The notes under the pieces were generated by a model. The model was not told where the DNA came from and ran no database searches. It saw only the letters and a program-made list of their open reading frames with translations. Made by a program: the position numbers and the translations under genes. A stretch of DNA of 64,000 nt from JAKJGA01 sp029554345. Lineage in GTDB: Bacteria > Spirochaetota > UBA4802 > JAFGJZ01. The stretch spans positions 1 to 64,000 of the forward strand of contig DAOPBR010000006.1 in the NCBI GenBank assembly GCA_035395685.1. The letters run 5' to 3'. Position 1 is the first letter of the stretch. Every line of letters starts with the position of its first letter. This document shows positions 17,688-26,339 of the stretch, piece after piece.

Positions 17688-18612
17688 AATGGAAGCACTC
17701 GATAACATCATTCAGAAGAATCAGATAACTGTAATGGTAATTGACGATGAGGATATTGTCCGTTTTTCATTGCGCAAGAAGCTTGCAAAATTCGGTTATA
17801 ATGTCATTTCGCTCGATAAAGCCGAAGATGCGCTATATATGCTCAAAAATGAAGAAGTTAAAGTTGATTTTATAGTTACCGATATCAAACTTCGCAAAAT
17901 GGACGGAATTGAATTTCTGCGTCATATAAAAACCATCGATATTTCCATTCCTGTAATAATTACAGGTCAGGGAAATGTCGACGATGCCATACAGGCTCTC
18001 CGTTACGGTGCACGCGATTTTATTAAAAAGCCTATTGATGAAAACGAAATAGCTTCTATAATACGTTCTGAAGTTAAACGCAAAATACAGGAACAGCTGG
18101 CTGTCGATATCGGAAAATTCGTAAAAGAGGAAAGACGTGAGTTTATTCTTCCTCTTGACGTTGAAGCCGGTGATGTTTTAGCGCATGAACTGACGAAGAA
18201 TCTTCACTCAACCGGATTGTTTACCGCATCTGACGCTGAAAATATCGGTGTTGCGCTAAGGGAATCGATTTCAAATGCGATTTTTCACGGGAACCTTGAA
18301 ATGTCCTCCGACATACGGGAATCGGGCGGAAACAAAGCTTTCAAAGAAGAGTTTGACAAAAGAAGAAACGATCCGTTATACTCCGGAAGAACGGTTCGCG
18401 TTTTTTATCATCTTCATCCCGATTTTGTGGAATTCGAAGTCGAAGACGAGGGTAAAGGCTTTAACAGCTCGGCTCTTCCTGATCCGACTGATCCCGAAAA
18501 CTTTTTCAAAAAAAGCGGAAGGGGAATTCTTTATGTCCGTCTTTATATGGATGAAGTGGAATGGAATGATAAAGGCAACCGCATAAGAATGAGAAAAAAT
18601 ACATCGAGGTAA
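17680..18612 (+). CDS. Receiver domain fused to RsbW-like ATPase
   Basis: A 310-residue cytoplasmic regulator. The N-terminal receiver has the acidic pair VIDDED, the phospho-acceptor in IVTDIKL, a Thr in IITGQG and the Lys in FIKKPID. The C-terminal half is a HATPase with N-box ALRESISNAIFHGN and G-box VEDEGKGF, GRGILYVR. There is no HisKA. The layout suggests a two-component input controlling an anti-sigma-type serine kinase. The ATPase is similar to that of the sensor at 8593. The GTG at 17680 overlaps ribBA by eight bases; an ATG at 17689 is the alternative. A cognate sigma factor or STAS protein is not in the window. Confidence 0.85.
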   Translation: MPEMEALDNIIQKNQITVMVIDDEDIVRFSLRKKLAKFGYNVISLDKAEDALYMLKNEEVKVDFIVTDIKLRKMDGIEFLRHIKTIDISIPVIITGQGNVDDAIQALRYGARDFIKKPIDENEIASIIRSEVKRKIQEQLAVDIGKFVKEERREFILPLDVEAGDVLAHELTKNLHSTGLFTASDAENIGVALRESISNAIFHGNLEMSSDIRESGGNKAFKEEFDKRRNDPLYSGRTVRVFYHLHPDFVEFEVEDEGKGFNSSALPDPTDPENFFKKSGRGILYVRLYMDEVEWNDKGNRIRMRKNTSR

Positions 18613-18615
18613 TTG

Positions 18616-19638
18616 ATGCAGAGTATCAGATATGAAAATGGAAGTCTTTTTGTATTGGATCAGACTATGCTTCCTTCTAAAGAAAGCTATAAAGAATTAA
18701 AAACATACCGCGACGCGGGTTATGCGCTGGCTGATATGGTTGTCAGAGGAGCATCGCTTTGCGCTATAGTTATGGCTTATGGGATGATTCTTGCGGCTGA
18801 AAAAGCCCGCTCGGAAGATGTTGAAATTTTCAGGGAAGATGTTTATGCCGCTCTTGATTTTTTTGAAAAAACCAGAATAAATTCGCCTCTTTCTCATGCT
18901 TATCTTGCAAAAATGCGTGAGATGATTCAGAATGAATACTCTATTGAAAAAATAAAAAGTGCGCTAGATAATGAAGTTAAATTGATGACTTCAAGAGAAA
19001 AGGAATATTCAAAAGGGCTTGTTGATAAGTGTTCAGGAATCATTTCTGATAATGATTCGATCCTGACATATTCTAATTACGGTGCGCTTGCTTCCGTTTC
19101 AGAAGGCTCCGTTATTCCCGTTATATGCGAAGGTGTCCGTGCACATAATAACATTAAGGTATATTGCGCCGAAACCCGTCCTTATCTGCAGGGTGCGAAG
19201 CTCACCGCGTGGGAATTTAAAAAACATGGAATAGACGTTACGGTTATTACTGATAATGCCGCTGCTTTTATGATGAAAACAGGAAAAATTAATAAGGTTA
19301 TAACCGGTGCGGACAGGATTGCGAAGAACGGCGACATCGTTGCGAAAATAGGAACATATATGCTGGCGCTTTCGGCAAAAGCGAACAATGTTCCTTTTTA
19401 TGTAGCTGCTCCTTCATTTTTGGTAGATGATTCGCTTATAAAAGGAAGTGATGCCGCAATTGAAGAGCGCCCTATAAGCGAGGTTGCACACCTTTCGGAT
19501 ATTACTGTTGTTCCTGAAGGAATAAAAATAATCAATCCGGTTTTTGATGTAACAGAAGCTGCCCTCATTACAGCACTGGCAACAGAGAAGGGGATAGAGA
19601 AAAATCTTGCTTCTGCCGGAACTTCGGCGATAGCTTAA
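18616..19638 (+). CDS. MtnA/eIF2B-alpha-like isomerase homologue lacking the catalytic Cys
   Basis: A 340-residue member of the MtnA / eIF2B alpha-beta-delta family, whose active members isomerise methylthioribose-1-phosphate or ribose-1,5-bisphosphate. Family landmarks are present: RGASLCAIVMAYG, AETRPYLQGAKLTAWE, VITDNAAA and the catalytic-Asp motif TGADRIAKNGDIVAKIGTY. The usual catalytic Cys segment (LTHCN-G-LAT) reads LTYSNYGALAS here, with Ser in place of Cys. It may use another mechanism, act on another substrate or be regulatory. GAGG precedes the ATG at 18616. No other methionine-salvage gene is adjacent, so I do not assign mtnA. Confidence 0.82.
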   Translation: MQSIRYENGSLFVLDQTMLPSKESYKELKTYRDAGYALADMVVRGASLCAIVMAYGMILAAEKARSEDVEIFREDVYAALDFFEKTRINSPLSHAYLAKMREMIQNEYSIEKIKSALDNEVKLMTSREKEYSKGLVDKCSGIISDNDSILTYSNYGALASVSEGSVIPVICEGVRAHNNIKVYCAETRPYLQGAKLTAWEFKKHGIDVTVITDNAAAFMMKTGKINKVITGADRIAKNGDIVAKIGTYMLALSAKANNVPFYVAAPSFLVDDSLIKGSDAAIEERPISEVAHLSDITVVPEGIKIINPVFDVTEAALITALATEKGIEKNLASAGTSAIA

Positions 19639-19639
19639 T

Positions 19640-20182
19640 ATGAACGGCATTTTTAAATATATTCTTGTTCCTGTTGACGGTTTCTGTTCAAGAGTTCTTG
19701 CAGCTGTCGGTGCGCTTGCTCTTGTTCAGTTTCCGAATTTTGTAGTTCATTATCTGCAAAGGCTCGGCGGACATATTGACGAACTTAAACGCATGCTTGA
19801 TCAGTATAATCAGGCTGCTGCCATGACCGGCAAAACATTCGAGCAATATGTCATTCTTCATAAAACATCGAATGTTCCGGAAATAGCCCAGACCGGAAGA
19901 ATAATTGAATCAAGTGCCGAAAGATATCTTGAACTGAAAACGGCGCTTGATCAAATATCTCAAAGTCCTTCGTTTTTGAAGTTTTTTGCGTTTTTGAAAA
20001 ATGCCGATTACGAAATATTTAAGAGCACACTGGTTAATTATACTCCCGGATTTTCATTTAATTCGGAATGTATCGTTTATGCTTTGGCCGGTCTTGCCGT
20101 CGCGTCACTTTTTTATTTTATTCTTAAAATAATGCTGAAAATGCTTTTTGATAAAATATCAAATCCGCCGCGCAAAAACTGA
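19640..20182 (+). CDS. DUF2937 family membrane protein
   Basis: A 180-residue protein with an N-terminal membrane segment (LAAVGALALVQFPNFV), the family-like phrase YLQRLGGHIDEL, a soluble helical middle and a C-terminal membrane helix (VYALAGLAVASLFYFILK). This matches DUF2937, a family of unknown function. The ATG lies one base after the stop of the MtnA-like gene, so it may share its transcript. The topology suggests both ends in the membrane and the central part on one side. The gene to its right is convergent. Confidence 0.7.
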   Translation: MNGIFKYILVPVDGFCSRVLAAVGALALVQFPNFVVHYLQRLGGHIDELKRMLDQYNQAAAMTGKTFEQYVILHKTSNVPEIAQTGRIIESSAERYLELKTALDQISQSPSFLKFFAFLKNADYEIFKSTLVNYTPGFSFNSECIVYALAGLAVASLFYFILKIMLKMLFDKISNPPRKN

Positions 20183-20192
20183 TAAACCAAAA

Positions 20193-21857
20193 TTATTTGA
20201 AGAATATATCGTGCTGTCTGCGTTTATTGTTCTTATCGTGTTCTGAAAAGAACTTTTCGCCTGTAAGCGGATCGAATCCGGTATAATAAGTTACTGAAGA
20301 AATTGTTCCGGGAAGAGGAATGAATAACTGTACCTGGTTCGGTACAAACTTCAGAAGACGGAAAATTTTATCTTTCATTTTTTTCATGTCGTTTTCGGTA
20401 GAACCCGGATGTGCGCTCATAAGATAAGGAATTATGAAGCGTTTGATTCCGAGTCTTTTTGTTGATGCAAAATATTTTTCTGCGAATTTATCAAATGAGC
20501 AGACGGGTTTTTTCCTCATGGCGCGCAGTGTCATTTCTTCAGTGTGCTCGGGAGCGACTTTGAGCTGACCGCTCACTCTTTTCTCGATAAACTCATCAAG
20601 CAGTTCCGGATTGTCATTTATGAAAAGATCATAACGTATTCCCGAACCGATAGTAAGGTGTTTAACTTTCTTGACCGAATCGATTTTACGCATCAGCTCA
20701 AACCATCTTTTATGACTGGTTTTGAGATTTTTGCAGCGCGCGGGATAAAGACAGCTTTCACGTGCGCATTTCCAGCCGTTTGAACAGTCAGTGCCGTACA
20801 TGTTTGCTGAAGGTCCGCCGAGATCAGTTATATGTCCTTTGAAATAATTCATTGAAGCAATTTTTTCTGCTTCGGCTATACAGCTTGCACCACTTCTCGA
20901 TATGATTCTTTTGCCCTGATGCATAAATATAGAACAGAAAGAGCATCCTGAAACGCAGCCTCTGTGAGAATTGATTGAGAATTTAATCATTTCAAAGGCA
21001 GCGATTTTTTCATTGCCGTATTTTGGATGAACTTTGCGCGAATACGGAAGAGAATACACAAGATCAAGATCGCTTTGTGAAAAAACTTTCTGCGGGTATG
21101 AAACCAGATAGCGTGTACCGGATTTTTGTGATATCATTTTATCACGGTTTAAATAAGTTATTCTGAAAGCTTCTGCAAATTTTTCCTTTGATGTAAGAGC
21201 TTCTTCTTCGGCCGGAAGCTGTTCGGAATTCTCGGGAGCATTGCTTGAGAAGATCATAGTTCCTTCGATGCCTTCTGTTTTTTCCCCGGAACTGAGTCTT
21301 TCTGCATATTCGAGACATGCGAATTCTCCCATACCATGAACGAGAATATCTGCACGCGAATCTGCAAGTATCGAACGGCGGAGTTTTCCGCTCGTAAAAT
21401 CGTAATGCGCGAAACGCCGCATCGAAGCTTCTATTCCGCCGATTAATACCGGAGTTTCCTTGTCTATCTGCTTGATGAGATTGCAGTATTTTATAAGTGC
21501 TCTGTCAGGTCTCTGAGTTGCCATCGATTCGGGAAGGTAAGGGTCATCGTTTCGGATTTTTCCGAAGGCGGTAAATTTCATGAGTGATGAGTCAACATTT
21601 CCTGATGATACACCATAGAAGAGTCTGGGTTTTCCGAAAGAAGCGATTTTCTGAACATCATCATCTTTGAGCGCGTCGCATACAGCAACTCGGAACCCGT
21701 GATGTTCAAGAAAACGTCCGATTACGGCTGTTCCGAAAGAAGGATGATCGATATAAACATCACCCGTCAAAAGAAGAATATCTATGTAATCCCAGCCCAG
21801 TTTTTTTAATTCTTCCGGGCTTGCGGGAAGAAATTCGCATGGGCTTTTAGAAATCAC
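20193..21857 (-). CDS. ygiQ: YgiQ family (UPF0313) radical SAM protein
   Basis: A radical S-adenosylmethionine enzyme of unknown reaction. Landmarks: FLPASPEELKKLGWDYIDI at the N-terminus, LTGDVYIDHPSFG, the three-Cys iron-sulfur motif RGCVSGCSFCSI, and an extra cysteine-rich stretch with CARESCLYPARCKNL that is typical of YgiQ. I favour the GTG at 21857, which gives a family-like N-terminus and only an 11-base overlap with the DJ-1 gene; an ATG at 21908 would overlap by 62 bases. It appears to be the last gene of a UPF0114-DJ-1-YgiQ operon. Confidence 0.9.
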   Translation of the reverse strand: MISKSPCEFLPASPEELKKLGWDYIDILLLTGDVYIDHPSFGTAVIGRFLEHHGFRVAVCDALKDDDVQKIASFGKPRLFYGVSSGNVDSSLMKFTAFGKIRNDDPYLPESMATQRPDRALIKYCNLIKQIDKETPVLIGGIEASMRRFAHYDFTSGKLRRSILADSRADILVHGMGEFACLEYAERLSSGEKTEGIEGTMIFSSNAPENSEQLPAEEEALTSKEKFAEAFRITYLNRDKMISQKSGTRYLVSYPQKVFSQSDLDLVYSLPYSRKVHPKYGNEKIAAFEMIKFSINSHRGCVSGCSFCSIFMHQGKRIISRSGASCIAEAEKIASMNYFKGHITDLGGPSANMYGTDCSNGWKCARESCLYPARCKNLKTSHKRWFELMRKIDSVKKVKHLTIGSGIRYDLFINDNPELLDEFIEKRVSGQLKVAPEHTEEMTLRAMRKKPVCSFDKFAEKYFASTKRLGIKRFIIPYLMSAHPGSTENDMKKMKDKIFRLLKFVPNQVQLFIPLPGTISSVTYYTGFDPLTGEKFFSEHDKNNKRRQHDIFFK

Positions 21858-22398
21858 CTTTGATAAACATCCTTTTTTGAAGAGATTCAGCTTTTTCTTT
21901 TCCGTCAATAAGTTCGATAATTTTAAGCGTGAAAAGAGCAGTGACTCCGGCGCTTCTTCCTGTTATTATTTTGCCGTCAACGGTTACATCTTCATTTGTA
22001 AATTTAGAATGAGTAATTTCCTTTTCATCTCCCGGAAAGCATGTGAATTTTTTTCCGTCGAGAATTCCGCTTCTTCCAAGAGCAATCGGAGCGGCGCATA
22101 CTGCACCGATAATCCCGCCTGCCGCGTAGATTCTCTGAATAAAAGACATTACCCGGTCATGATCACGCAGATTTGTGCTGCCCGGCATTCCGCCCGGAAG
22201 AATAAAAGCTCCGAATTCCTCAAAACGTATTTCAGTAAGAATCTTGTCGGCGGTAATTTGAATTGAATGCGCGCCTGTTACAATTTTATTTTTAAGTGAT
22301 GCGGTTGTGACAGTATGTCCTGCACGGCGGAGCATGTCGATGATTGTTACGGCTTCGATTTCCTCGAAACCTTCCGCAAGCGGTACCAATATATTCAT
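21847..22398 (-). CDS. DJ-1/PfpI family protein
   Basis: A 183-residue DJ-1/ThiJ protein. The conserved Glu is in GFEEIEA, the nucleophile Cys sits at the elbow GAVCAAPIAL, and LPGGMPGSTNL and TGRSAGVTALF complete the family pattern. Members act as glyoxalases, deglycase-like enzymes, chaperones or stress proteins; which applies here is unknown. A ribosome site GGAGG lies before the ATG. It overlaps YgiQ downstream and follows UPF0114 by about nine bases. Confidence 0.9.
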   Translation of the reverse strand: MNILVPLAEGFEEIEAVTIIDMLRRAGHTVTTASLKNKIVTGAHSIQITADKILTEIRFEEFGAFILPGGMPGSTNLRDHDRVMSFIQRIYAAGGIIGAVCAAPIALGRSGILDGKKFTCFPGDEKEITHSKFTNEDVTVDGKIITGRSAGVTALFTLKIIELIDGKEKAESLQKRMFIKGDF

Positions 22399-22407
22399 AG
22401 ATCCTCC

Positions 22408-22971
22408 TTAATTGTGTCCTGATTTTGATTTATGAAGAAAATAAAGCCCTGTTGAAAGAGCAAAAATTGAAAGTGCAAGATATATCATGTCGAGCGCTGT
22501 TGAAAAATTCTGAGCACGGTTAAGAACCATCTGAAAATATTTAACAATGAGGGCCATTATTATAACCTGCGCAATTTTATCTTTGAGCACATCGAGGGAA
22601 CCGATGTTGAGAATGCTTGAAGCTTCACTTTTCTTTGCGGTATCGATGTGTGAAATAAAAAGCTCATAAAGACCGAAGCTGAAAAGAATTAGAACCACTG
22701 CTATGAGATAAACGTCAATTGCTCCTATAATGTTTACTATTACAAGAGTGTGAATGTCTATCGAATGATTTCCGCCGAGATAATATACAATATCCTTTAA
22801 AGTAAAAAGAATGTCTTTGCTCGCCAGAACGAATAAAATAAATGAAGCAATAAGACTTGATACAACCGCGAAAAGAACCAGAAACCTTCCGCTCCAGAGA
22901 AAATGTTCAAATATTTTTTCTATATTAAAAGTGCGGCGTTTGTCGTTTTTAAGATATTTGCTTTTTTTCAT
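22408..22971 (-). CDS. UPF0114 (YqhA-like) membrane protein
   Basis: A 187-residue protein with about four membrane helices. FLVLFAVVSSLIASF, AIDVYLIAVVLILFSFGLYE, LFISHID and LKDKIAQVIIMALIVKYF are the family-defining stretches of UPF0114. No biochemical role is established for the family. The N-terminus carries a basic extension of about 20 residues before the first helix. First gene of the operon with DJ-1 and YgiQ. The 164 bases to the divergent M48 gene hold no strong promoter that I can see on this strand. Confidence 0.85.
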   Translation of the reverse strand: MKKSKYLKNDKRRTFNIEKIFEHFLWSGRFLVLFAVVSSLIASFILFVLASKDILFTLKDIVYYLGGNHSIDIHTLVIVNIIGAIDVYLIAVVLILFSFGLYELFISHIDTAKKSEASSILNIGSLDVLKDKIAQVIIMALIVKYFQMVLNRAQNFSTALDMIYLALSIFALSTGLYFLHKSKSGHN

Positions 22972-23135
22972 ATTTCCCCTTTATTATTTAATTCTCAATT
23001 CAGTCCGGCATCCCTGTCAAGGTGTTTATCTTCTGAAACTACTTCAAATTTTTCTATCCGTAAGCTTATTTTTCTTTTCAAAAAATGTTTGCTATTATCG
23101 TTTGACTGTTTTCCAATTAGTCAAGCGGAGGAATT

Positions 23136-24374
23136 TTGAGAGCCGAAACTGTTTTTATCCTTATTGTTGCCATTCTGATTGCTGATTTTATTCTGGAAAG
23201 GATTTTATCCTTTCTTAATTACAAAAGTCTCGGAAAATCCGTTCCTGATGAACTTAAAGGAACATATGACGAAGAAAAATATGCCAAACAGCAGAAATAC
23301 GAAAAGGAAAATATCCGCTTCTCTGTTATATCGTCAGTGTTCAGTTCAATTCTTATTTTTTTGATGCTGTTTTTCGACGGATTTGCCTTTGTTGATTCAT
23401 TTGCAAGATCTGTTTCAACAGACCCGGGTTTTAGCGCATTGATTTTTTTCGGAATTCTGCTTATATCGTTTGATCTTATTAATAGTCCTTTTGAGATATA
23501 TGACATATTTGTTATTGAGCAGAAATACGGATTCAATAAAACAACTCCGCTTACATATTTTCTTGATAAGATTAAAGGCTGGCTTATCGGCGGAATAATA
23601 GGCGGGATAATTCTTTCTCTCATAGTTATTTTTATTCAGAAATTTCCTGATACTTTCTGGATATTTGCGTGGATAACAATCACTGTATTTATGATTTTCT
23701 TCACGATGTTTTATTCATCAGTAATCGCGCCGCTTTTTAACAAGCAGACTCCTCTTGAAGAAGGAGAGCTGAAAAGCGGAATAACTGCTTTTGCTCAAAA
23801 AGCCGGATTTAAACTCGATAATATTTATGTAATAGACGGTTCGAAAAGGACTACAAAAGCAAATGCTTATTTCAGCGGACTTTTTTCAAAAAAAAGAATC
23901 GTGCTTTTTGACACTCTGATTAAGGAACTTACTCCGGGTCAGATCATTGCGGTTCTTGCTCATGAAATCGGGCATTATAAAAAAAAGCACACTCTTATGA
24001 TGATTCTTTTTTCCGTTATTCAGACCGGCGGTCTTTTGTTTGTTTTAAGTCTTTTTATCGGCAACAGTGTTCTGTCTTCGGCTTTGGGAGCGGAGGCGCA
24101 TTCTATTCATATGGCTATAATCGCTTTCGGTATTCTATATGTTCCCATATCTACAATAACAGGTATTTTTCTGAACATGCTTTCGCGGAAGCATGAGTAT
24201 GAAGCTGATAATTTCGCATCAAAGTATTTTTCAGCTGAAGAACTTTCCGGTGCATTGAAGAAGCTTGCAGAGAACAATCTTTCAAATCTGACTCCGCATC
24301 CGCTTTATGTTTTTTTTCATTATTCGCATCCGCCTATCGGAGAGAGAATAAGGAATCTCATGAACCGTTTGTGA
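23136..24374 (+). CDS. M48 family CAAX-prenyl-protease-like zinc metallopeptidase
   Basis: A 412-residue integral membrane protease of the Ste24/HtpX clan. Zinc motif HEIGHYKKKH near residue 285, third ligand in EYEADNFASKY, and the C-terminal HYSHPPIGERI. Hydrophobic segments surround the catalytic site. In eukaryotes Ste24 clears prenylated or clogged proteins; bacterial members are thought to handle membrane protein quality control. Start is TTG at 23136, supported by GCGGAGGAA. An inverted repeat TTGACT...AGTCAA (23102-23124) lies just upstream. A strong hairpin follows at 24448. Confidence 0.92.
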   Translation: MRAETVFILIVAILIADFILERILSFLNYKSLGKSVPDELKGTYDEEKYAKQQKYEKENIRFSVISSVFSSILIFLMLFFDGFAFVDSFARSVSTDPGFSALIFFGILLISFDLINSPFEIYDIFVIEQKYGFNKTTPLTYFLDKIKGWLIGGIIGGIILSLIVIFIQKFPDTFWIFAWITITVFMIFFTMFYSSVIAPLFNKQTPLEEGELKSGITAFAQKAGFKLDNIYVIDGSKRTTKANAYFSGLFSKKRIVLFDTLIKELTPGQIIAVLAHEIGHYKKKHTLMMILFSVIQTGGLLFVLSLFIGNSVLSSALGAEAHSIHMAIIAFGILYVPISTITGIFLNMLSRKHEYEADNFASKYFSAEELSGALKKLAENNLSNLTPHPLYVFFHYSHPPIGERIRNLMNRL

Positions 24375-24447
24375 TATGCAATCTTAATAAAAAAAGCTTG
24401 CAAAATACAAGTCAAGTATCAAAGTGACTGTAATTTCTGATGTTGTC

Positions 24448-24477
24448 AAAAGCTGTCCCGAAGGACAGCTTTTTATT
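24448..24477 (+). terminator. Intrinsic terminator, also a possible leader attenuator for rimP-nusA
   Basis: Stem AAAAGCTGTCC / GGACAGCTTTT with a CGAA tetraloop, followed by TTTATTTTA. It ends about 24 bases before the rimP start, so it either terminates the M48 transcript or, if a promoter lies in 24380-24440, attenuates the nusA operon. No strong promoter was identified in that stretch. Confidence 0.85.
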
Positions 24478-24500
24478 TTACTGTGGGTCTGAGGTATTTG

Positions 24501-24944
24501 TTGGATAAATTCACAAAAGCGGATGTTGAAAAGCTTATTTATAGAGCATGCGAACTCTGCGGTTTTGAAGTTTATGAACAGAATATTCAGCTTAGGAAAG
24601 GCAGTGCGGTAATTACTGTCAGAATTGATAACGGTTCAATAGTTTCGCATGAAGACTGCGTAAAATATACGGCTAAACTTAATTCACTTATCGAAGATTC
24701 CGGAATCGAGGATAGTTACACTCTTGAGATTTCCTCGCCGGGTTTGAAGCGCAAAATCCGTTCAAAAGCAGAATTTGTCCGTTTTTCCGGTGCTCCGGTC
24801 AAAATTATTCTCGGCGGAGAAAAAGGCGGAGCAGTAAAAGGAAAAATTGTTTCTGCCGGTGATGAATCTGTTGTTTTGAAAACAGAAAAGGGAATGGAAG
24901 AGATTTCCTATAATGATATAAAAAATTCGAATCTTGATTATTAA
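24501..24944 (+). CDS. rimP: Ribosome maturation factor RimP
   Basis: A 147-residue assembly factor for the 30S subunit. It has the N-terminal helix-sheet domain with ACELCGFEVYEQ and the ISSPGLKRKI motif, followed by the SH3-like C-terminal domain. First gene of the operon rimP-nusA-infB-rbfA-truB. The start is chosen as TTG at 24501, preceded by GAGG at 24491; an in-frame GTG at 24483 or a TTG at 24498 is possible. It is followed by nusA after 11 bases. The position straight after a terminator hairpin suggests regulation by read-through. Confidence 0.93.
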   Translation: MDKFTKADVEKLIYRACELCGFEVYEQNIQLRKGSAVITVRIDNGSIVSHEDCVKYTAKLNSLIEDSGIEDSYTLEISSPGLKRKIRSKAEFVRFSGAPVKIILGGEKGGAVKGKIVSAGDESVVLKTEKGMEEISYNDIKNSNLDY

Positions 24945-24955
24945 AGGGTTTAATT

Positions 24956-26314
24956 ATGAATGCAAAATTCTTTGACGCACTCCAGTCTGTTGTTTCCGAG
25001 AAAGGGATTACCAGGGAACATATTGAAGACATTGTTAAAACGGCTATTGAATGCGCCTACCGCAAGCAGTTCGGCACAACAGATGATATGAAGGTTGTTT
25101 TTGACCGTTCTTCAAATTCAATGAAAATAGTTACAAAGAAAATGGTTGTTAGACGCCCTGATGAATCCGGACGTCAGATCGGCTTTGAAGAGGCGATCAA
25201 AAAAGACAAAGATATCCAGCTTGGTGATGATGTCGAGGTTGAAGAGGATCCTTTCAAGGTTTTCAGCCGCATCGCTTCTCAGACGGCCAAACAGGTCATG
25301 ATGCAGAAGATCAAAGAGCTTAAAAAGAATATTATATTTGATGATTTCAAAGAAAAAGAAGGCGATCTCATCAACGGATACATGCAGCGCCAGGTTAAGA
25401 AAACCATATTTGTTGATATAGGATACGGCGAGGTTGAAGGTGTTATTCCTCAGAGAGAGCAGTCGAGCCGCGAGCATTTTAAGACAGGCGACAGAATAAA
25501 AGCGCTTGTATGGACTGTAGAAAAAACAAACCGCGGACCGAATATTGTTTTGACTCGCGCGCGTCCTGAATTTGTTGCGAAGCTTTTTGAAATGGAGATT
25601 CCTGAAATATATGACGGAATAGTCCGTATTGAGAAAATCGTCAGAGAAACCGGAATGAGAACAAAGGTCATGGTTTCGAGCCGTGACAGGGATGTTGACT
25701 GTGTCGGTGCATGCGTCGGTATGAAGGGAAGCCGAATTCAGGCAATTGTCCGTGAGATTGAAGGAGAGAGAATTGATATCATAGAGTTCTCCCGCGACAG
25801 CAAAACTCTTGCGGAAAATGCGTTGACACCTGCAAAAGTCAAAGAAGTAATAGAAACCAGAACAGGAAAAGTCATTGCAATCGTTGAAAATGAACAGAAA
25901 ATGATTGCGGTGGGGAAAATAGGCCATAACGTAAGACTCGCTTCCGAACTCTGCGGTTTTGAAATTACGGTGATGACAGAGGAAGAATATAGAAATTTTC
26001 TCAACTCAGACGAGTCCCGTTCATTGTTCGGACAGCTTTTCTCGGACGATGTCGAAGATTATACTCCGCTTCAGGAGCTTGGTCTTAAGGCAAGATATAT
26101 TGAACTTCTTGAAAAAGGAGGAATATTTTCAGTCGAGGATCTTGTTCAGAAAAGTGTTGATGACCTTAAGGATATTGACGGCATAGGAGAAAAAACGGCA
26201 AAAGAAATTTGGGAAATAGTTGATAGCATGGTTGATTTTGACGACGACGAGGAATCGGAAGACGTTGAAAAGGCTGATGAAGGTGAGGAGCCTTCTGAAG
26301 ATGAAAGCAAGTAA
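24956..26314 (+). CDS. nusA: Transcription termination/antitermination factor NusA
   Basis: A 452-residue RNA polymerase-bound factor controlling pausing, termination and antitermination. Order: N-terminal NusA domain (to about 125), S1 domain (TIFVDIGYGEVEGVIP), two KH domains (CVGMKGSRIQAIVREI and IGHNVRLASELCGFEI), and a C-terminal helix-hairpin-helix-rich tail (IDGIGEKTAKEIWEI). It ends in a very acidic stretch. The C-terminal part is one short repeat rather than the two acidic repeats of E. coli. Between rimP and infB, as in most bacteria, though without ylxR. Confidence 0.96.
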   Translation: MNAKFFDALQSVVSEKGITREHIEDIVKTAIECAYRKQFGTTDDMKVVFDRSSNSMKIVTKKMVVRRPDESGRQIGFEEAIKKDKDIQLGDDVEVEEDPFKVFSRIASQTAKQVMMQKIKELKKNIIFDDFKEKEGDLINGYMQRQVKKTIFVDIGYGEVEGVIPQREQSSREHFKTGDRIKALVWTVEKTNRGPNIVLTRARPEFVAKLFEMEIPEIYDGIVRIEKIVRETGMRTKVMVSSRDRDVDCVGACVGMKGSRIQAIVREIEGERIDIIEFSRDSKTLAENALTPAKVKEVIETRTGKVIAIVENEQKMIAVGKIGHNVRLASELCGFEITVMTEEEYRNFLNSDESRSLFGQLFSDDVEDYTPLQELGLKARYIELLEKGGIFSVEDLVQKSVDDLKDIDGIGEKTAKEIWEIVDSMVDFDDDEESEDVEKADEGEEPSEDESK

Positions 26315-26339
26315 TATAAAATAAATTATCAGGATTTTC

